Both the position numbers and the translations under genes were made by a program. A stretch of 64,000 nucleotides of DNA from Pragia fontium DSM 5563 = ATCC 49100 (GTDB lineage: Bacteria; Pseudomonadota; Gammaproteobacteria; Enterobacterales; Enterobacteriaceae). The notes under the pieces are model-generated. The model was not told the origin of the DNA. It searched no databases and was given only the letters and a program-made list of their open reading frames with translations. Below, piece by piece: positions 47,577 to 55,970 of the stretch; position 1 is the first letter of the stretch; each line of letters opens with the position of its first letter. Location: contig NZ_FOLW01000002.1 in assembly GCF_900112475.1 (NCBI RefSeq), positions 429,584 through 493,583 of the forward strand, given 5' to 3'.

Positions 47577-47970
47577 AGCTGAAAACTGACATTAAATATC
47601 CTTATTTTTTGTTTTTAGATTTAATTATCAATTAGTTATTTGTTTTTATTGCCATCGTTATTTTTCAGCGCTGCGTTGACCTAACCTCTTTAGATACGAT
47701 TCCACTTATTTCCACTTCACTTTGCTTTTGGTCTAACCACATCCATTTTATTTCCACTTTGAACCGGAAAAAGTCGGGATCCTACCGGCGAAATAAAATG
47801 TGTAGTGTGAACTCATCGGAAAAGAATGGGATGACCGATAAGTACCAGCGGCTATTTAAGCTGCAAGTTACCCAACTCGGGTTCGTCGTGCTGACATTAG
47901 CAGCCTCCACGGAGGGATAAACGACAGAATTCATTAATTTATTCAAATTTACCATTTAGAGATCGGTTAA
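47577..47970. other. Promoter region of the PRD/DUF cassette
   Basis: About 390 bases upstream of the cassette, AT-rich on the left and mixed on the right. They hold three TTCCACTT direct repeats (47700, 47710, 47752) and smaller inverted repeats (ATCGG/CCGAT near 47,817-47,845). No gene is present. Confidence 0.55.
47700..47759 (+). promoter_or_regulatory. Three phased TTCCACTT repeats, candidate activator site
   Basis: TTCCACTT occurs at 47700-47707, 47710-47717 and 47752-47759, so spacings are 10 and 42 bases, close to one and four helical turns. A regulator binding one face of the helix could use them. The PRD regulator encoded at 53859 is the natural candidate. Confidence 0.5.
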
Positions 47971-48309
47971 ATGAGTGAAAGTCATATTCGTTTCAATATG
48001 GTGGAAGATGGTCTGGACCCAACCGCAGTGACCAAGGAACTTTTGATGGTTATCGATGGTTGGCTAAAGGAAGAAGGAGCCTATACCACTGAGGTGCAGC
48101 AGCAAATGCTGGAGTCACACGTTAAGGCGATGGTTCTGCGGGCTAAAACCGGCGAACCGCTACCGGAAGTTGATAGATCTCTGTTTGAAGAGATCTCATC
48201 TGAATCTATGCAGTTAGCTGAACGTGCCGTTAACGCATTACCGGGCTTACCCATCGAAGAAGCCTATTTATTGTCCGTACATTTTGAAATTGCGCGTTCG
48301 AACGCTTAA
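47971..48309 (+). CDS. Stand-alone PRD-domain protein (EF_0829/AHA_3910-type)
   Basis: The 112-residue protein consists of one PTS-regulation-domain-like fold: an alpha-helical unit with conserved His at 50 (ESHVKAM) and His at 105 (EEAYLLSVHFEIARS), the latter in the typical E-x-Y-L-x-x-H context. It has no DNA- or RNA-binding domain. It is the first gene of the cassette. PRDs are phosphorylated by HPr or EII proteins, so this protein may be a phosphorylation-controlled partner of the membrane proteins or of the regulator. From memory, the family was defined by its position in such gene clusters. Its function is unknown. Confidence 0.7.
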   Translation: MSESHIRFNMVEDGLDPTAVTKELLMVIDGWLKEEGAYTTEVQQQMLESHVKAMVLRAKTGEPLPEVDRSLFEEISSESMQLAERAVNALPGLPIEEAYLLSVHFEIARSNA

Positions 48310-48329
48310 TTCCATTGGAGATAGAACCT

Positions 48330-48695
48330 ATGAAACAAATCGTTGTTGTTATCGGAGACCGTTTAGGTAAAGGCCAGAAAGTTGCTGCCGGTGTTGAAGC
48401 TGCGGGTGGCAAGGCCATTGTTATTCCTGGTGTGGCTGCGGATATGAAGCTGGGCGACATTATGAATGCTGAGCAGGGTGATATCGGTATTTCCTTCTGC
48501 GGAAGCGGTGGGGCCGGAGCCATTACTGCTCAAAATAAATATGGCTATAAAGTTCGCCATGGCATGCGCTCAATTGAGGAAGGGGAAACCGCGATTAAAG
48601 ATGGTTGTACCGTACTGGGCTTTGGTTTTATGGATAAAGAAGAGCTGGGTGAGCGTTTAGTTAAGGCATTTAATAAAAAATACGGCAACGCATAA
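48330..48695 (+). CDS. SFCGS family glycine-rich protein (DUF2620-like)
   Basis: The start at ATG 48330 (GGAG upstream) is preferred to a TTG at 48315, giving 121 residues. The protein is a small alpha/beta domain: IVVVIGDRLGKGQKVAAG at the N-terminus, then ISFCGSGGAGAITAQ with Cys57, then a C-terminal helix. The Cys followed by a Gly/Ser-rich turn after a beta-strand is reminiscent of the phosphocysteine loop of PTS EIIB proteins, an analogy and not a demonstrated homology. It shares TAATG with the next gene. E. coli YhfU is a distant relative. Confidence 0.75.
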   Translation: MKQIVVVIGDRLGKGQKVAAGVEAAGGKAIVIPGVAADMKLGDIMNAEQGDIGISFCGSGGAGAITAQNKYGYKVRHGMRSIEEGETAIKDGCTVLGFGFMDKEELGERLVKAFNKKYGNA

Positions 48696-48991
48696 TGAAA
48701 GAGCATCTTAAAACATCGGTGCGCGTCAGTGGACGGGGCGATACAAAACAAAAAGCGATCGCTGACGCATTGAACTCCGTGCAACGCACGGTATTGAAGG
48801 AAAGCAGCAACATCATTCTACGTATTGAACCTCTCGACGTTGAAGTGATTAACGCCACGGTAAAAGTGACGAAAGAAAAGTTTCTGTTTGTCTTTTTTCC
48901 ACGGGATCGTGAGTTCTATTCGGTTGTTTTAGATGTGGCTTTAGATGTGACCCTGCTGAATGTTCAAGAGATACGTTTCGAGTCGGTGTAA
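48695..48991 (+). CDS. DUF4312 family protein
   Basis: A 98-residue soluble protein without membrane segments or signal peptide, read from the ATG that overlaps the preceding stop. It has alternating beta-strands and one helix (VSGRGDTKQKAIADALNSVQRTVL) and a beta-rich C-terminal half (VFFPRDREFYSVVLDVALDVTLLNV). The family is known only from this type of cassette. It probably belongs to a complex with its neighbours, which are tightly packed. Confidence 0.75.
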   Translation: MKEHLKTSVRVSGRGDTKQKAIADALNSVQRTVLKESSNIILRIEPLDVEVINATVKVTKEKFLFVFFPRDREFYSVVLDVALDVTLLNVQEIRFESV

Positions 48992-49024
48992 TACACCGAC
49001 CGGGATGTTTTAGAGGAAAGACAA

Positions 49025-49822
49025 ATGGATGCAACTACAACCGTTTCTGTGTTTGAAATCCTGATAAAGTCGTTAATTATCGGGGGACTGTGCGGTGTTG
49101 GTCTTGGTGCCGGTGCTGCGCGTATGTTCCATGCCCCGACGATTCAGGGGATGGGCGCATTTCGTACTTTAGGTGAGCTGAACTCTTGTGAAGGAGATCC
49201 GGCGTCTCACTTCTCGTTTGGTTTAGGCTTCTTCTTCAACGCCTGGGCATCATCCGTTGCTGCTGGTGCGTTTACTCAGGACGTCGATCACCGCATTATC
49301 CCTAACTGGGGGGCGGCGGCGCTAATGATCAAAAACCGCAATATATCGGAAACTCTGCATAATCCTAAAAAAATGGCGATTGCCTGCGGCATTATTGGTG
49401 CTGTGGTGGTGGCTTTCCTGAATACCACTGCTTCCGCGGTTCCTGCTTCATTACAAACTACGGCAACTAACGTACTGGTGCCTGCGGCTAACCTGCTGGT
49501 TAACACCGTGATGCCGGTTATTTTCTGGTTAGCTGCCATGGATGCGGGTCGTCGTTCTGGCTTCTGGGCAACCCTGTTTGGTGGCTGTGCACAGTTAATT
49601 ATGGGTAACGCTATCCCGGGTTTAGTGCTGGGTATCTTGATCGGTAAAGGCGTTGAGGATAACGGTTGGAACAAAGTCACAAAGGTCATGATGTTTGCCG
49701 TGATCCTGCTGTTTGTTCTAAGTGGATTCTTCCGTGGTTTCGATGTGAAGCTGCTGCAGTCTTTCGCGTTAGATGTACCGAACTGGTTAGAACACGTTCA
49801 TAACGTAATGACTGGTAAATAA
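49025..49822 (+). CDS. DUF4311 family membrane protein
   Basis: The 265-residue polytopic membrane protein has about six or seven hydrophobic segments rich in Gly and Ala. A long conserved cytoplasmic or re-entrant region follows the first segment (FRTLGELNSCEGDPASHFSFGLGFFFNAWASSVAAGAFTQDVDH, quoted by position 41-85). It pairs with DUF4310 as the presumed two-part membrane unit of the cassette. There is no similarity by eye to PTS EIIC, ABC or MFS proteins. AGAGGAAAG precedes the ATG. Confidence 0.8.
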   Translation: MDATTTVSVFEILIKSLIIGGLCGVGLGAGAARMFHAPTIQGMGAFRTLGELNSCEGDPASHFSFGLGFFFNAWASSVAAGAFTQDVDHRIIPNWGAAALMIKNRNISETLHNPKKMAIACGIIGAVVVAFLNTTASAVPASLQTTATNVLVPAANLLVNTVMPVIFWLAAMDAGRRSGFWATLFGGCAQLIMGNAIPGLVLGILIGKGVEDNGWNKVTKVMMFAVILLFVLSGFFRGFDVKLLQSFALDVPNWLEHVHNVMTGK

Positions 49823-49921
49823 TTTCATTGGTAGAGCCTTCATCAATGTTTAGTGAAGTATCACGGCTCTGCTGACAAGCGATTAATCAATGACAGTAAA
49901 CACAATTACCAGGACTTGATA

Positions 49922-50569
49922 ATGAATACAGAATTAAAAAGCGATTTTTGGTATGCGGAGTGGACCTTTCCCCTCTTCGTTGGCCTGCTATCGGCCGGGG
50001 TATTTGCCGGTACGCATATGTATGTAGTGTATGGTTTCGGTGCATTTAACGAAGTGGCATTTGTGGCGATGTTACGCTCCGGTATTGATACCGGTGTGTA
50101 TGGTGCGGTAGCCGCGTTTGGTGCCAGCTTCCTGTTTGCACGGATTATCGAAGGTTCTCTGGTTGGTATTCTGGATATCGGTGGGGCGATTCAAACCGGT
50201 CTCGGTTTAGGCGTACCGGCACTCTTACTTGCCGGTGGTTTTGACTTCCTGGTGATGAACTTCTATGCGGCGTTAGCGACTGGCATGGTGTTAGGTATCG
50301 CGGTAGGTGTGATTATTATTCTGGCGCGTATTTTTACCGTTAATCAGGGTAACTCCACCTATGGTGCTGACGTCATGATGGGAGCCGGTAATACTTCCGG
50401 TCGTTTTCTGGGGCCGTTGATTATTCTGGCGGCAATGGCGGCTTCTATTCCTATCGGTATTGGTTCATTAATTGGCTCTCTGCTGTTCTACGTGTGGAAA
50501 AAACCGGTAGCAGGCGGGGCAATTTTAGGGGCCATGGTTTTGGGTTATTTCTTCCCGATTGCCGCATAA
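49922..50569 (+). CDS. DUF4310 family membrane protein
   Basis: From ATG 49922 (AGGACT upstream) a 215-residue polytopic membrane protein is read. It starts with a soluble stretch (MNTELKSDFWYAEWTFPLF), then about six Gly-rich hydrophobic segments, with conserved GIDTGVYGAVAAFGAS, DIGGAIQTGLGLGVPALLLAGGFDF and GAGNTSGRFLGPL. A longer frame from 49853 lacks support. With DUF4311 it is the likely substrate channel of the cassette. Confidence 0.8.
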   Translation: MNTELKSDFWYAEWTFPLFVGLLSAGVFAGTHMYVVYGFGAFNEVAFVAMLRSGIDTGVYGAVAAFGASFLFARIIEGSLVGILDIGGAIQTGLGLGVPALLLAGGFDFLVMNFYAALATGMVLGIAVGVIIILARIFTVNQGNSTYGADVMMGAGNTSGRFLGPLIILAAMAASIPIGIGSLIGSLLFYVWKKPVAGGAILGAMVLGYFFPIAA

Positions 50570-50604
50570 ACAGTTGTATTCAGTGTAACAAGTGAGCAGA
50601 TATC

Positions 50605-51744
50605 ATGAATGATTTAATCATTAAGCAAGCAAAACTGGTTAATGGCGACGTCGTGGACGTGGTGATTAACGAAGGGAAAATCCGTGAAATTGGTCCGTTA
50701 GTCGGCGATGGTCTGACGGCAAAAAAGCAGATCGATCTCGACGGAAAGTACTATATCAGTGCTGGCTGGATTGATGCTCACACCCATTGTTACCCGGCAT
50801 CCCCCATTTATTTTGATGAGCCGGATTTAGCCGGCGCGGCCTGCGGAGTTACGACGGTAATCGACGCTGGTAGCGTTGGCGCTGACGATGTTGATCACTT
50901 CTATTCGCTGGTGAAGAAGGCGAAAACCAATGTGTATTCATTTTTAAATATTGCACGCATTGGCATTATTGCGCAGAACGAACTGTCAGACATGAGCAAA
51001 ATTGATGACGCCAGTCTGCAGCAGGCAATAAAACGCCATCCTGATTTTGTGGTGGGCATCAAAGCGCGAATGAGTAAGAGCGTGGTGGGTGAAAATGGTA
51101 TCGCGCCGCTGATTCGTGCCAAAGAGATGCAAAAAGAGAGTGGCTTACCATTAATGGTGCACATTGGTAATAATCCGCCAAATTTGGACGAAATTGCCGA
51201 TCTACTCACCAAAGGGGACATCATTACCCACTGTTTTAACGGTAAACCCAATAAGATTTTAGATGTGGACGGTAATTTAAAACCGGCCATTCAACGCGCT
51301 TTAGCACGTGGCGTGATTCTGGACGTTGGTCACGGCGGTGAAAGCTTTAGTTTCTCAGTCGCCGAACAGGCGATGAAGATCGGAACCTATCCTGACCTTA
51401 TCAGCTCGGATATTTATCATCGTAACCGCATTAATGGCCCGGTCTATAGTCTGGCTGCGGTCATGACCAAGTTTTTATGTATGGGATTCTCACCAAAACA
51501 GATTCTCGACTGCGTGACGGTGAAAGCAGCCGATTTATTGCACCTTAAAGGTAAGGGGCATCTGGACGTCGGCTACGATGGCGATGTGACTATTTTCGAT
51601 ATTAAAGATGAAAAAATCGAACTGTCCGATGCAGAAGGTCAAGTAAGAATCGGTACGCAAAAATTCGTTCCTATCGCAGCCATCGTTGCGGGGGAAAGTC
51701 TTATAACTAAAGAAGGTGAGTCAGACTATGCCATCGATTTATGA
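50605..51744 (+). CDS. Amidohydrolase/deacetylase family metallohydrolase (EF_0837/AHA_3915 type)
   Basis: The 379-residue protein has the dihydroorotase-like amidohydrolase barrel: metal site HTH at 59-61 (WIDAHTHCYP), a carboxylatable lysine in VGIKARMSK, His in VHIGN, and the catalytic Asp in SSDIYHRNRINGP. The composite C-terminal domain ends KEGESDYAIDL. Related enzymes deacetylate N-acetyl amino compounds or open cyclic amides. Here it would generate the free amino acid or amino-sugar acid for the next enzyme. It overlaps the next gene by 17 bases. Confidence 0.85.
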   Translation: MNDLIIKQAKLVNGDVVDVVINEGKIREIGPLVGDGLTAKKQIDLDGKYYISAGWIDAHTHCYPASPIYFDEPDLAGAACGVTTVIDAGSVGADDVDHFYSLVKKAKTNVYSFLNIARIGIIAQNELSDMSKIDDASLQQAIKRHPDFVVGIKARMSKSVVGENGIAPLIRAKEMQKESGLPLMVHIGNNPPNLDEIADLLTKGDIITHCFNGKPNKILDVDGNLKPAIQRALARGVILDVGHGGESFSFSVAEQAMKIGTYPDLISSDIYHRNRINGPVYSLAAVMTKFLCMGFSPKQILDCVTVKAADLLHLKGKGHLDVGYDGDVTIFDIKDEKIELSDAEGQVRIGTQKFVPIAAIVAGESLITKEGESDYAIDL

Positions 51745-52840
51745 AAAATATAATTTAAGAAAAGTGATTAACGCCTCAGGACGTATGACCATACTCGGCG
51801 TCTCAACGCCTAAGCCAGAAGTGGCGGATGAAGTTCTTTTTGGTCTTAATCACTATTTTGAAATCAAAGATCTGGTGAATAAGACCGGTGCCTATATCGC
51901 CAAATTATTAGGCGTAGAGAATGCCGTGGTGGTTTCTTGTGCCTCGGCGGGGATTGCCCAATCAGTAGCGGCCGTTATCGTTAAAGATGACCAAGATCTG
52001 TTATTGAATCTCCACAGTTCGGATAAAGCTGTACCGCGTGAAATTGTGATGCCGAAAGGGCATAACGTTAACTTTGGCGCCCCGGTTGACACCATGGTGT
52101 CGCTGGGGGGCGGTAAAGTGGTTGAGGCCGGCTTTGCTAATGAATGTAGTGCCGAGCAATTAGCGGCGAAAGTTACGCCGCAAACGGCGGCCATTCTGTA
52201 TATCAAGTCTCACCATACGGTACAGAAAAGTATGCTGACGGTGGTTGAAGCTGCCGCAGTTGCCAGAAAATATGCTTTACCACTGATTGTTGATGCGGCA
52301 GCAGAAGAAGAGCTGACGGCTTATTATCAGATGGGCGCCGATCTGGTTATCTATAGCGGCGCTAAAGCCATTGAAGGGCCAACCAGCGGTCTGGTTATCG
52401 GTAAAAATCAGTATGTTGAATGGGTGAAGTTGCAGAGTAATGGCATTGGTCGGGCCATGAAGGTGGGCAAAGAAGGCATCCTCGGTTTGACATTGGCCAT
52501 CGAACTTTATCTGACCGCTAAAAAAGAAACCGGTCAGGAAATGGTGGAGAAAATGACACCGTTTATTAACGATCTGAATGCTATTCCCGGTATTACTGCC
52601 AAAGTGGTGTGGGATGCTGCCGGGCGCGATATTGCCCGCACCGAAATCTCGTTTGATGAAAAGGCTATTGGCAAAAATACTTTCGACATTATGAAACAGC
52701 TGAAGCTAGGGGAGACGGCGATTTATTTCCGCGAATACAAAGCGAATGAAGGCAAAGTAGAAGCTGATGTCCGTAGCGTTACTGCACCTCAGCTTGATGT
52801 TATCTCTTCTTCTATTCGTCAATTAGTTACCGGAGTATAA
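51728..52840 (+). CDS. DgaE-like PLP-dependent ammonia-lyase
   Basis: The ATG at 51728 with GAAGGTGAG upstream gives 370 residues of the SelA/DgaE aminotransferase-fold family. Lys213 in YSGAKAIEGP is the expected PLP lysine and Asp189 in IVDAAAEEE the pyridine-N contact. The CASAGIAQ turn (71-78) follows the phosphate-binding region. In Salmonella, DgaE converts D-glucosaminate-6-phosphate to 2-keto-3-deoxygluconate-6-phosphate plus ammonia. The partner aldolase next door supports the same chemistry here on a related substrate. Confidence 0.85.
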   Translation: MPSIYEKYNLRKVINASGRMTILGVSTPKPEVADEVLFGLNHYFEIKDLVNKTGAYIAKLLGVENAVVVSCASAGIAQSVAAVIVKDDQDLLLNLHSSDKAVPREIVMPKGHNVNFGAPVDTMVSLGGGKVVEAGFANECSAEQLAAKVTPQTAAILYIKSHHTVQKSMLTVVEAAAVARKYALPLIVDAAAEEELTAYYQMGADLVIYSGAKAIEGPTSGLVIGKNQYVEWVKLQSNGIGRAMKVGKEGILGLTLAIELYLTAKKETGQEMVEKMTPFINDLNAIPGITAKVVWDAAGRDIARTEISFDEKAIGKNTFDIMKQLKLGETAIYFREYKANEGKVEADVRSVTAPQLDVISSSIRQLVTGV

Positions 52841-52843
52841 ATT

Positions 52844-53584
52844 ATGAAATTAAGTCCTAATTATTATAAAGATCGCGTTTGTCTTAACGTATTAGCGGGC
52901 TCAAGAGAAAATGCCCGTGATATCTATGCGGCTGCTGAAAAACATGTGGTGGTGGGGGTGCTATCCAAAAACTACCCTGATTTAGCCAGCGCGATTGAAG
53001 ATATGACTCAATATGCCAACGATATCGAAAATGCACTTTCTGTTGGTTTGGGCGCAGGGGATCCAAACCAGTCAGAAATGGTTTCCCAAATTTCTAAAGT
53101 GGTTCAGCCACAGCATGTGAATCAGGTATTTACCGGTGCACCCATCAGTAGAGCGTTGTTGGGGCAGAATGAAACCATCGTTAATGCGCTGGTTTCGCCA
53201 ACTGGTAAAGTGGGTCTGGTTAAAATCTCCACCGGTCCGCTAAGCTCCACCTTCCCGGACGCTATCGTTCCGGTTGAAACCGCGATTGCCATGTTGAAGG
53301 ATATGGGTGCTAGTTCAATTAAATTCTTTAATATGAATGGATTAGCCCATAAAGAAGAGTTTGCTTATGTGGCGAAAGCCTGTGCAGAACATGATTTTTA
53401 TCTGGAACCTACCGGCGGTATTGATTTAGACAATTTTGAAGAAATTCTCAAAATTGCGCTGGATGCCGGTGTAGAAAAAGTGATTCCGCATATTTATAGC
53501 TCAATTATTGATTCAAAAACCGGCAATACTCGTCCCGAAGATGTGAAAACGCTTTTAGCCATGGTTAAAAAATTAGTAGGTTAA
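52844..53584 (+). CDS. DgaF-like 2-keto-3-deoxy-6-phosphogluconate aldolase family protein
   Basis: The 246-residue TIM-barrel protein has KDGP aldolase family features: GLGAGDPNQ (60-68), GLVKISTGPLSS, SSIKFFNMNGLAHKEE and FYLEPTGGIDLDNF near the C-terminal side. It should cleave 2-keto-3-deoxy-phosphogluconate or a close analogue into pyruvate and glyceraldehyde-3-phosphate. It starts three bases after dgaE-like and is the last structural gene of the cassette. Confidence 0.85.
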   Translation: MKLSPNYYKDRVCLNVLAGSRENARDIYAAAEKHVVVGVLSKNYPDLASAIEDMTQYANDIENALSVGLGAGDPNQSEMVSQISKVVQPQHVNQVFTGAPISRALLGQNETIVNALVSPTGKVGLVKISTGPLSSTFPDAIVPVETAIAMLKDMGASSIKFFNMNGLAHKEEFAYVAKACAEHDFYLEPTGGIDLDNFEEILKIALDAGVEKVIPHIYSSIIDSKTGNTRPEDVKTLLAMVKKLVG

Positions 53585-53858
53585 TGAACTCGAGCTTTCA
53601 TGCTATCTATTGGAAGCTTTATCACTAAACGGCAGGTTGATGACAGGTGTTTAAGCCTGCCGAGTGTTGATGGTCTTCCGGCTTAACGCGTAACGATGAG
53701 TGCATTACGGTTACTGCCGGAATATCAATAGTCATTAATTTGAAAGGTTTATTAGTCGTCTCCGGCTTTTTTGTCAAAAGACTTCTATCTTTAATTATTC
53801 CTACTGGTTTTATTGCCGACTGGCTTTTCATTTTTCTAATTGGGTTAAGGGTATATTT
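53585..53858. other. Gap between the cassette and its regulator
   Basis: Contains a hairpin with 7-base arms CGGCAGG/CCTGCCG (53630-53662) that may end the cassette transcript, although no U-run follows. The rest is AT-rich and probably holds the regulator promoter. Confidence 0.5.
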
Positions 53859-55790
53859 GTGGCGCTGTTTCCTTATCAACGTCTTGCTTATTTATTTAAT
53901 GCCATTCAGTCCGAAACACTGCCGCAGGAAGAGCTGGCTAAACGTTTCGATGTATCAACTCGGACTATTCGTACCGATGTAACGGCACTAAATGATGTCT
54001 TAATCAGCTATGGCGCAAATATCGTGTATGACAGAGGGTTAGGGTATCGTCTGAAGATCACGGACTCCCAAAGCTTTGCCACCTTGCCGATGCAGAAATA
54101 CCAAAGTAAAAGTATCCCACGTACCGCAAAAGAGCGAGTGGATGCGTTGTTGTTGAAGTTTTTAATGGCATCACTTCCCATCAAACTGGATGATATTGCC
54201 GAAGAGTGGTTTGTCAGTCGTGGGACGTTACAGCACGATATGACGGCCGTCCGAGAACAACTGACCAAATATCAGCTCACATTAGACACCATTCCTCGAC
54301 AAGGGATTAAGCTGTCTGGGGTTGAACAGGCGATTCGAGCCTGTATTACCGATGTGCTGTGGCAGCAGTTTTCTACAGAACCAGAGCGTTCCCTGAACAG
54401 CTTTAAACAGGATATTTTAACCAATATTGATCTCACCTATATTGGAAAAATTCTGCAAAACAGCGTTAACCGCTTTGATATTCGTCTGACCAATGAAGGT
54501 CGCCAATATCTGATTTTTAATGGAGCGGTGTCTATCCTACGTATTACCCGCGGTCACGAGATTGTTAACTTTGACGTAGAAGACATTGATAGCGTGATTA
54601 AAAGTGCTGCTAGTGAGATTTCTAAAGGCTTTGTGTACTTTCTTGGCAGTGAGATTTCATCGGCGGAAGAGGAGTATCTGGGGGTTCAAATTTCAGCCCA
54701 ACGGATACCTTATAATCAGGGTTCGGTGGTGGCTGAAAGTAATAGCGATGAACTGGTTGATTATATTCTCAGCTATATTAATGATTCCTATAATTATGAT
54801 TTACGCGGTGATGTGAAGTTAAAGACTGACTTATCTACGCATTTAGCCGCTATGTTGACCCGCGTTCGCTACCAGATTAATACCAAGAATCCGCTGCTAT
54901 CGGATATTAAACAATATTATCCATTTGCTTATGACGTGACGCTTAGTGCCATGGCCAACGTAGAAGATAAACTGCCTTACACTATTAGCGAAGATGAGCT
55001 GGGGTATTTAGCGGTGCATATCGGCGTTGGCCTGGAGCGTAATTATAATGTGGGCTACACCCGTCATCCGCATGTGCTGGTAGTAACCGACTCCGGTAAC
55101 TCCACGATTCGTATGATCGAAGCTAAAATTGTGCGCGAGTTTCCACAGCTTAAACTGCATCGGGTGATTGCACTGCATGAGTATGAAGAGCTGGATTCGG
55201 TGGAAGAAGACTTTGTGATTACCACCGTTCGGCTAACAGAGAAAAATAAACCAATCGTTAAAATCGCGCCGTTTCCGACGCCTTATCAGTTAGAGCAGGT
55301 AGGGCGTTTAGCGATGGTGGACAGAACTAAGCCTTATATTCTTGAGCGTTTCTTTGATGAACGGCATTTTATGATCGTCAAAGGTAAAATGACGCAAGAA
55401 ACCTTGTTTAAGCGAGTATGTAAAAAATTAGAAGCCGATGGTTATATTACTAAGGACTTCTACCCGTCATTGGTGGAGCGAGAATCTATCGTTTCAACGT
55501 TGTTAGGAGAGGGGATTGCTCTACCTCACTCACTGGGACTATTGGCGAATAAAACCGTCGTTGTGACCATATTGGCACCAAACGGTATTGAGTGGAATAA
55601 AGAGAAGAAAGAGACGGCAAACGTTATTTTCCTGTTGGCTATCAGTAAAGCCGAGTATGAAGAAGCGATGGCAATCTATGATTTGTTTGTCACCTTTGTA
55701 CGAGAAAAAGCCACCAAACGTTTATTGAATAGTAAGAGTTTTAATGACTTTCAGGTGATAGCTAAAGATAGCCTTGGTCGTAGCGCATAA
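53859..55790 (+). CDS. PRD-containing transcriptional regulator with EIIB-like and EIIA domains
   Basis: The 643-residue protein, from a GTG with AAGGGTA upstream, has MtlR/LicR-type architecture. It carries two N-terminal winged-helix domains (SETLPQEELAKRFDVSTRTIRTD at 18-40 and DIAEEWFVSRGTLQHD near 115-130), two PRDs (about 180-395), an EIIB-like domain (about 405-490) and a C-terminal EIIA domain with the phosphorylatable His in GEGIALPHSLG. In the EIIB-like domain the loop after the first strand reads VVTDSGNSTIRM, without the usual cysteine. It is probably a DNA-binding activator of the upstream cassette, controlled by PTS phosphorylation and not an antiterminator. Confidence 0.85.
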   Translation: MALFPYQRLAYLFNAIQSETLPQEELAKRFDVSTRTIRTDVTALNDVLISYGANIVYDRGLGYRLKITDSQSFATLPMQKYQSKSIPRTAKERVDALLLKFLMASLPIKLDDIAEEWFVSRGTLQHDMTAVREQLTKYQLTLDTIPRQGIKLSGVEQAIRACITDVLWQQFSTEPERSLNSFKQDILTNIDLTYIGKILQNSVNRFDIRLTNEGRQYLIFNGAVSILRITRGHEIVNFDVEDIDSVIKSAASEISKGFVYFLGSEISSAEEEYLGVQISAQRIPYNQGSVVAESNSDELVDYILSYINDSYNYDLRGDVKLKTDLSTHLAAMLTRVRYQINTKNPLLSDIKQYYPFAYDVTLSAMANVEDKLPYTISEDELGYLAVHIGVGLERNYNVGYTRHPHVLVVTDSGNSTIRMIEAKIVREFPQLKLHRVIALHEYEELDSVEEDFVITTVRLTEKNKPIVKIAPFPTPYQLEQVGRLAMVDRTKPYILERFFDERHFMIVKGKMTQETLFKRVCKKLEADGYITKDFYPSLVERESIVSTLLGEGIALPHSLGLLANKTVVVTILAPNGIEWNKEKKETANVIFLLAISKAEYEEAMAIYDLFVTFVREKATKRLLNSKSFNDFQVIAKDSLGRSA

Positions 55791-55929
55791 GATAATGAAG
55801 GGAAAGCTAAGCGGTGTCACAACCTTAGCCCCTTTTATTAGCTTAACCACAGGTTATGATTTGGCTAATTAGCTAAATAACGTGCAACACCATGAATGAA
55901 ATTCAATCTTTGTCTGTTTTATTCAATTA

Positions 55930-55970
55930 AAAATAAACCATGTTAATAGCATGGTTTATTTTTTTATTTT
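55930..55970 (+). terminator. Rho-independent terminator after the PRD regulator
   Basis: Arms AATAAACCATG (55932-55942) and CATGGTTTATT (55950-55960) with a 7-base loop, followed by a long T-run. An A-run on the left extends the stem, so it could work in both directions. Confidence 0.85.

Noticed and set aside
47700-47725. Possible sigma-54 promoter upstream of the PRD cassette
   Set aside because: TTCCAC-N5-TTTGCT resembles the spacing of -24/-12 elements, but the essential GG of the -24 box is absent, and the regulator has no sigma-54-interaction AAA+ domain.
53630-53662. Canonical terminator after the aldolase gene
   Set aside because: The stem is only seven bases, the loop long, and there is no U-run. 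Reported only as a possible end signal in the gap description.
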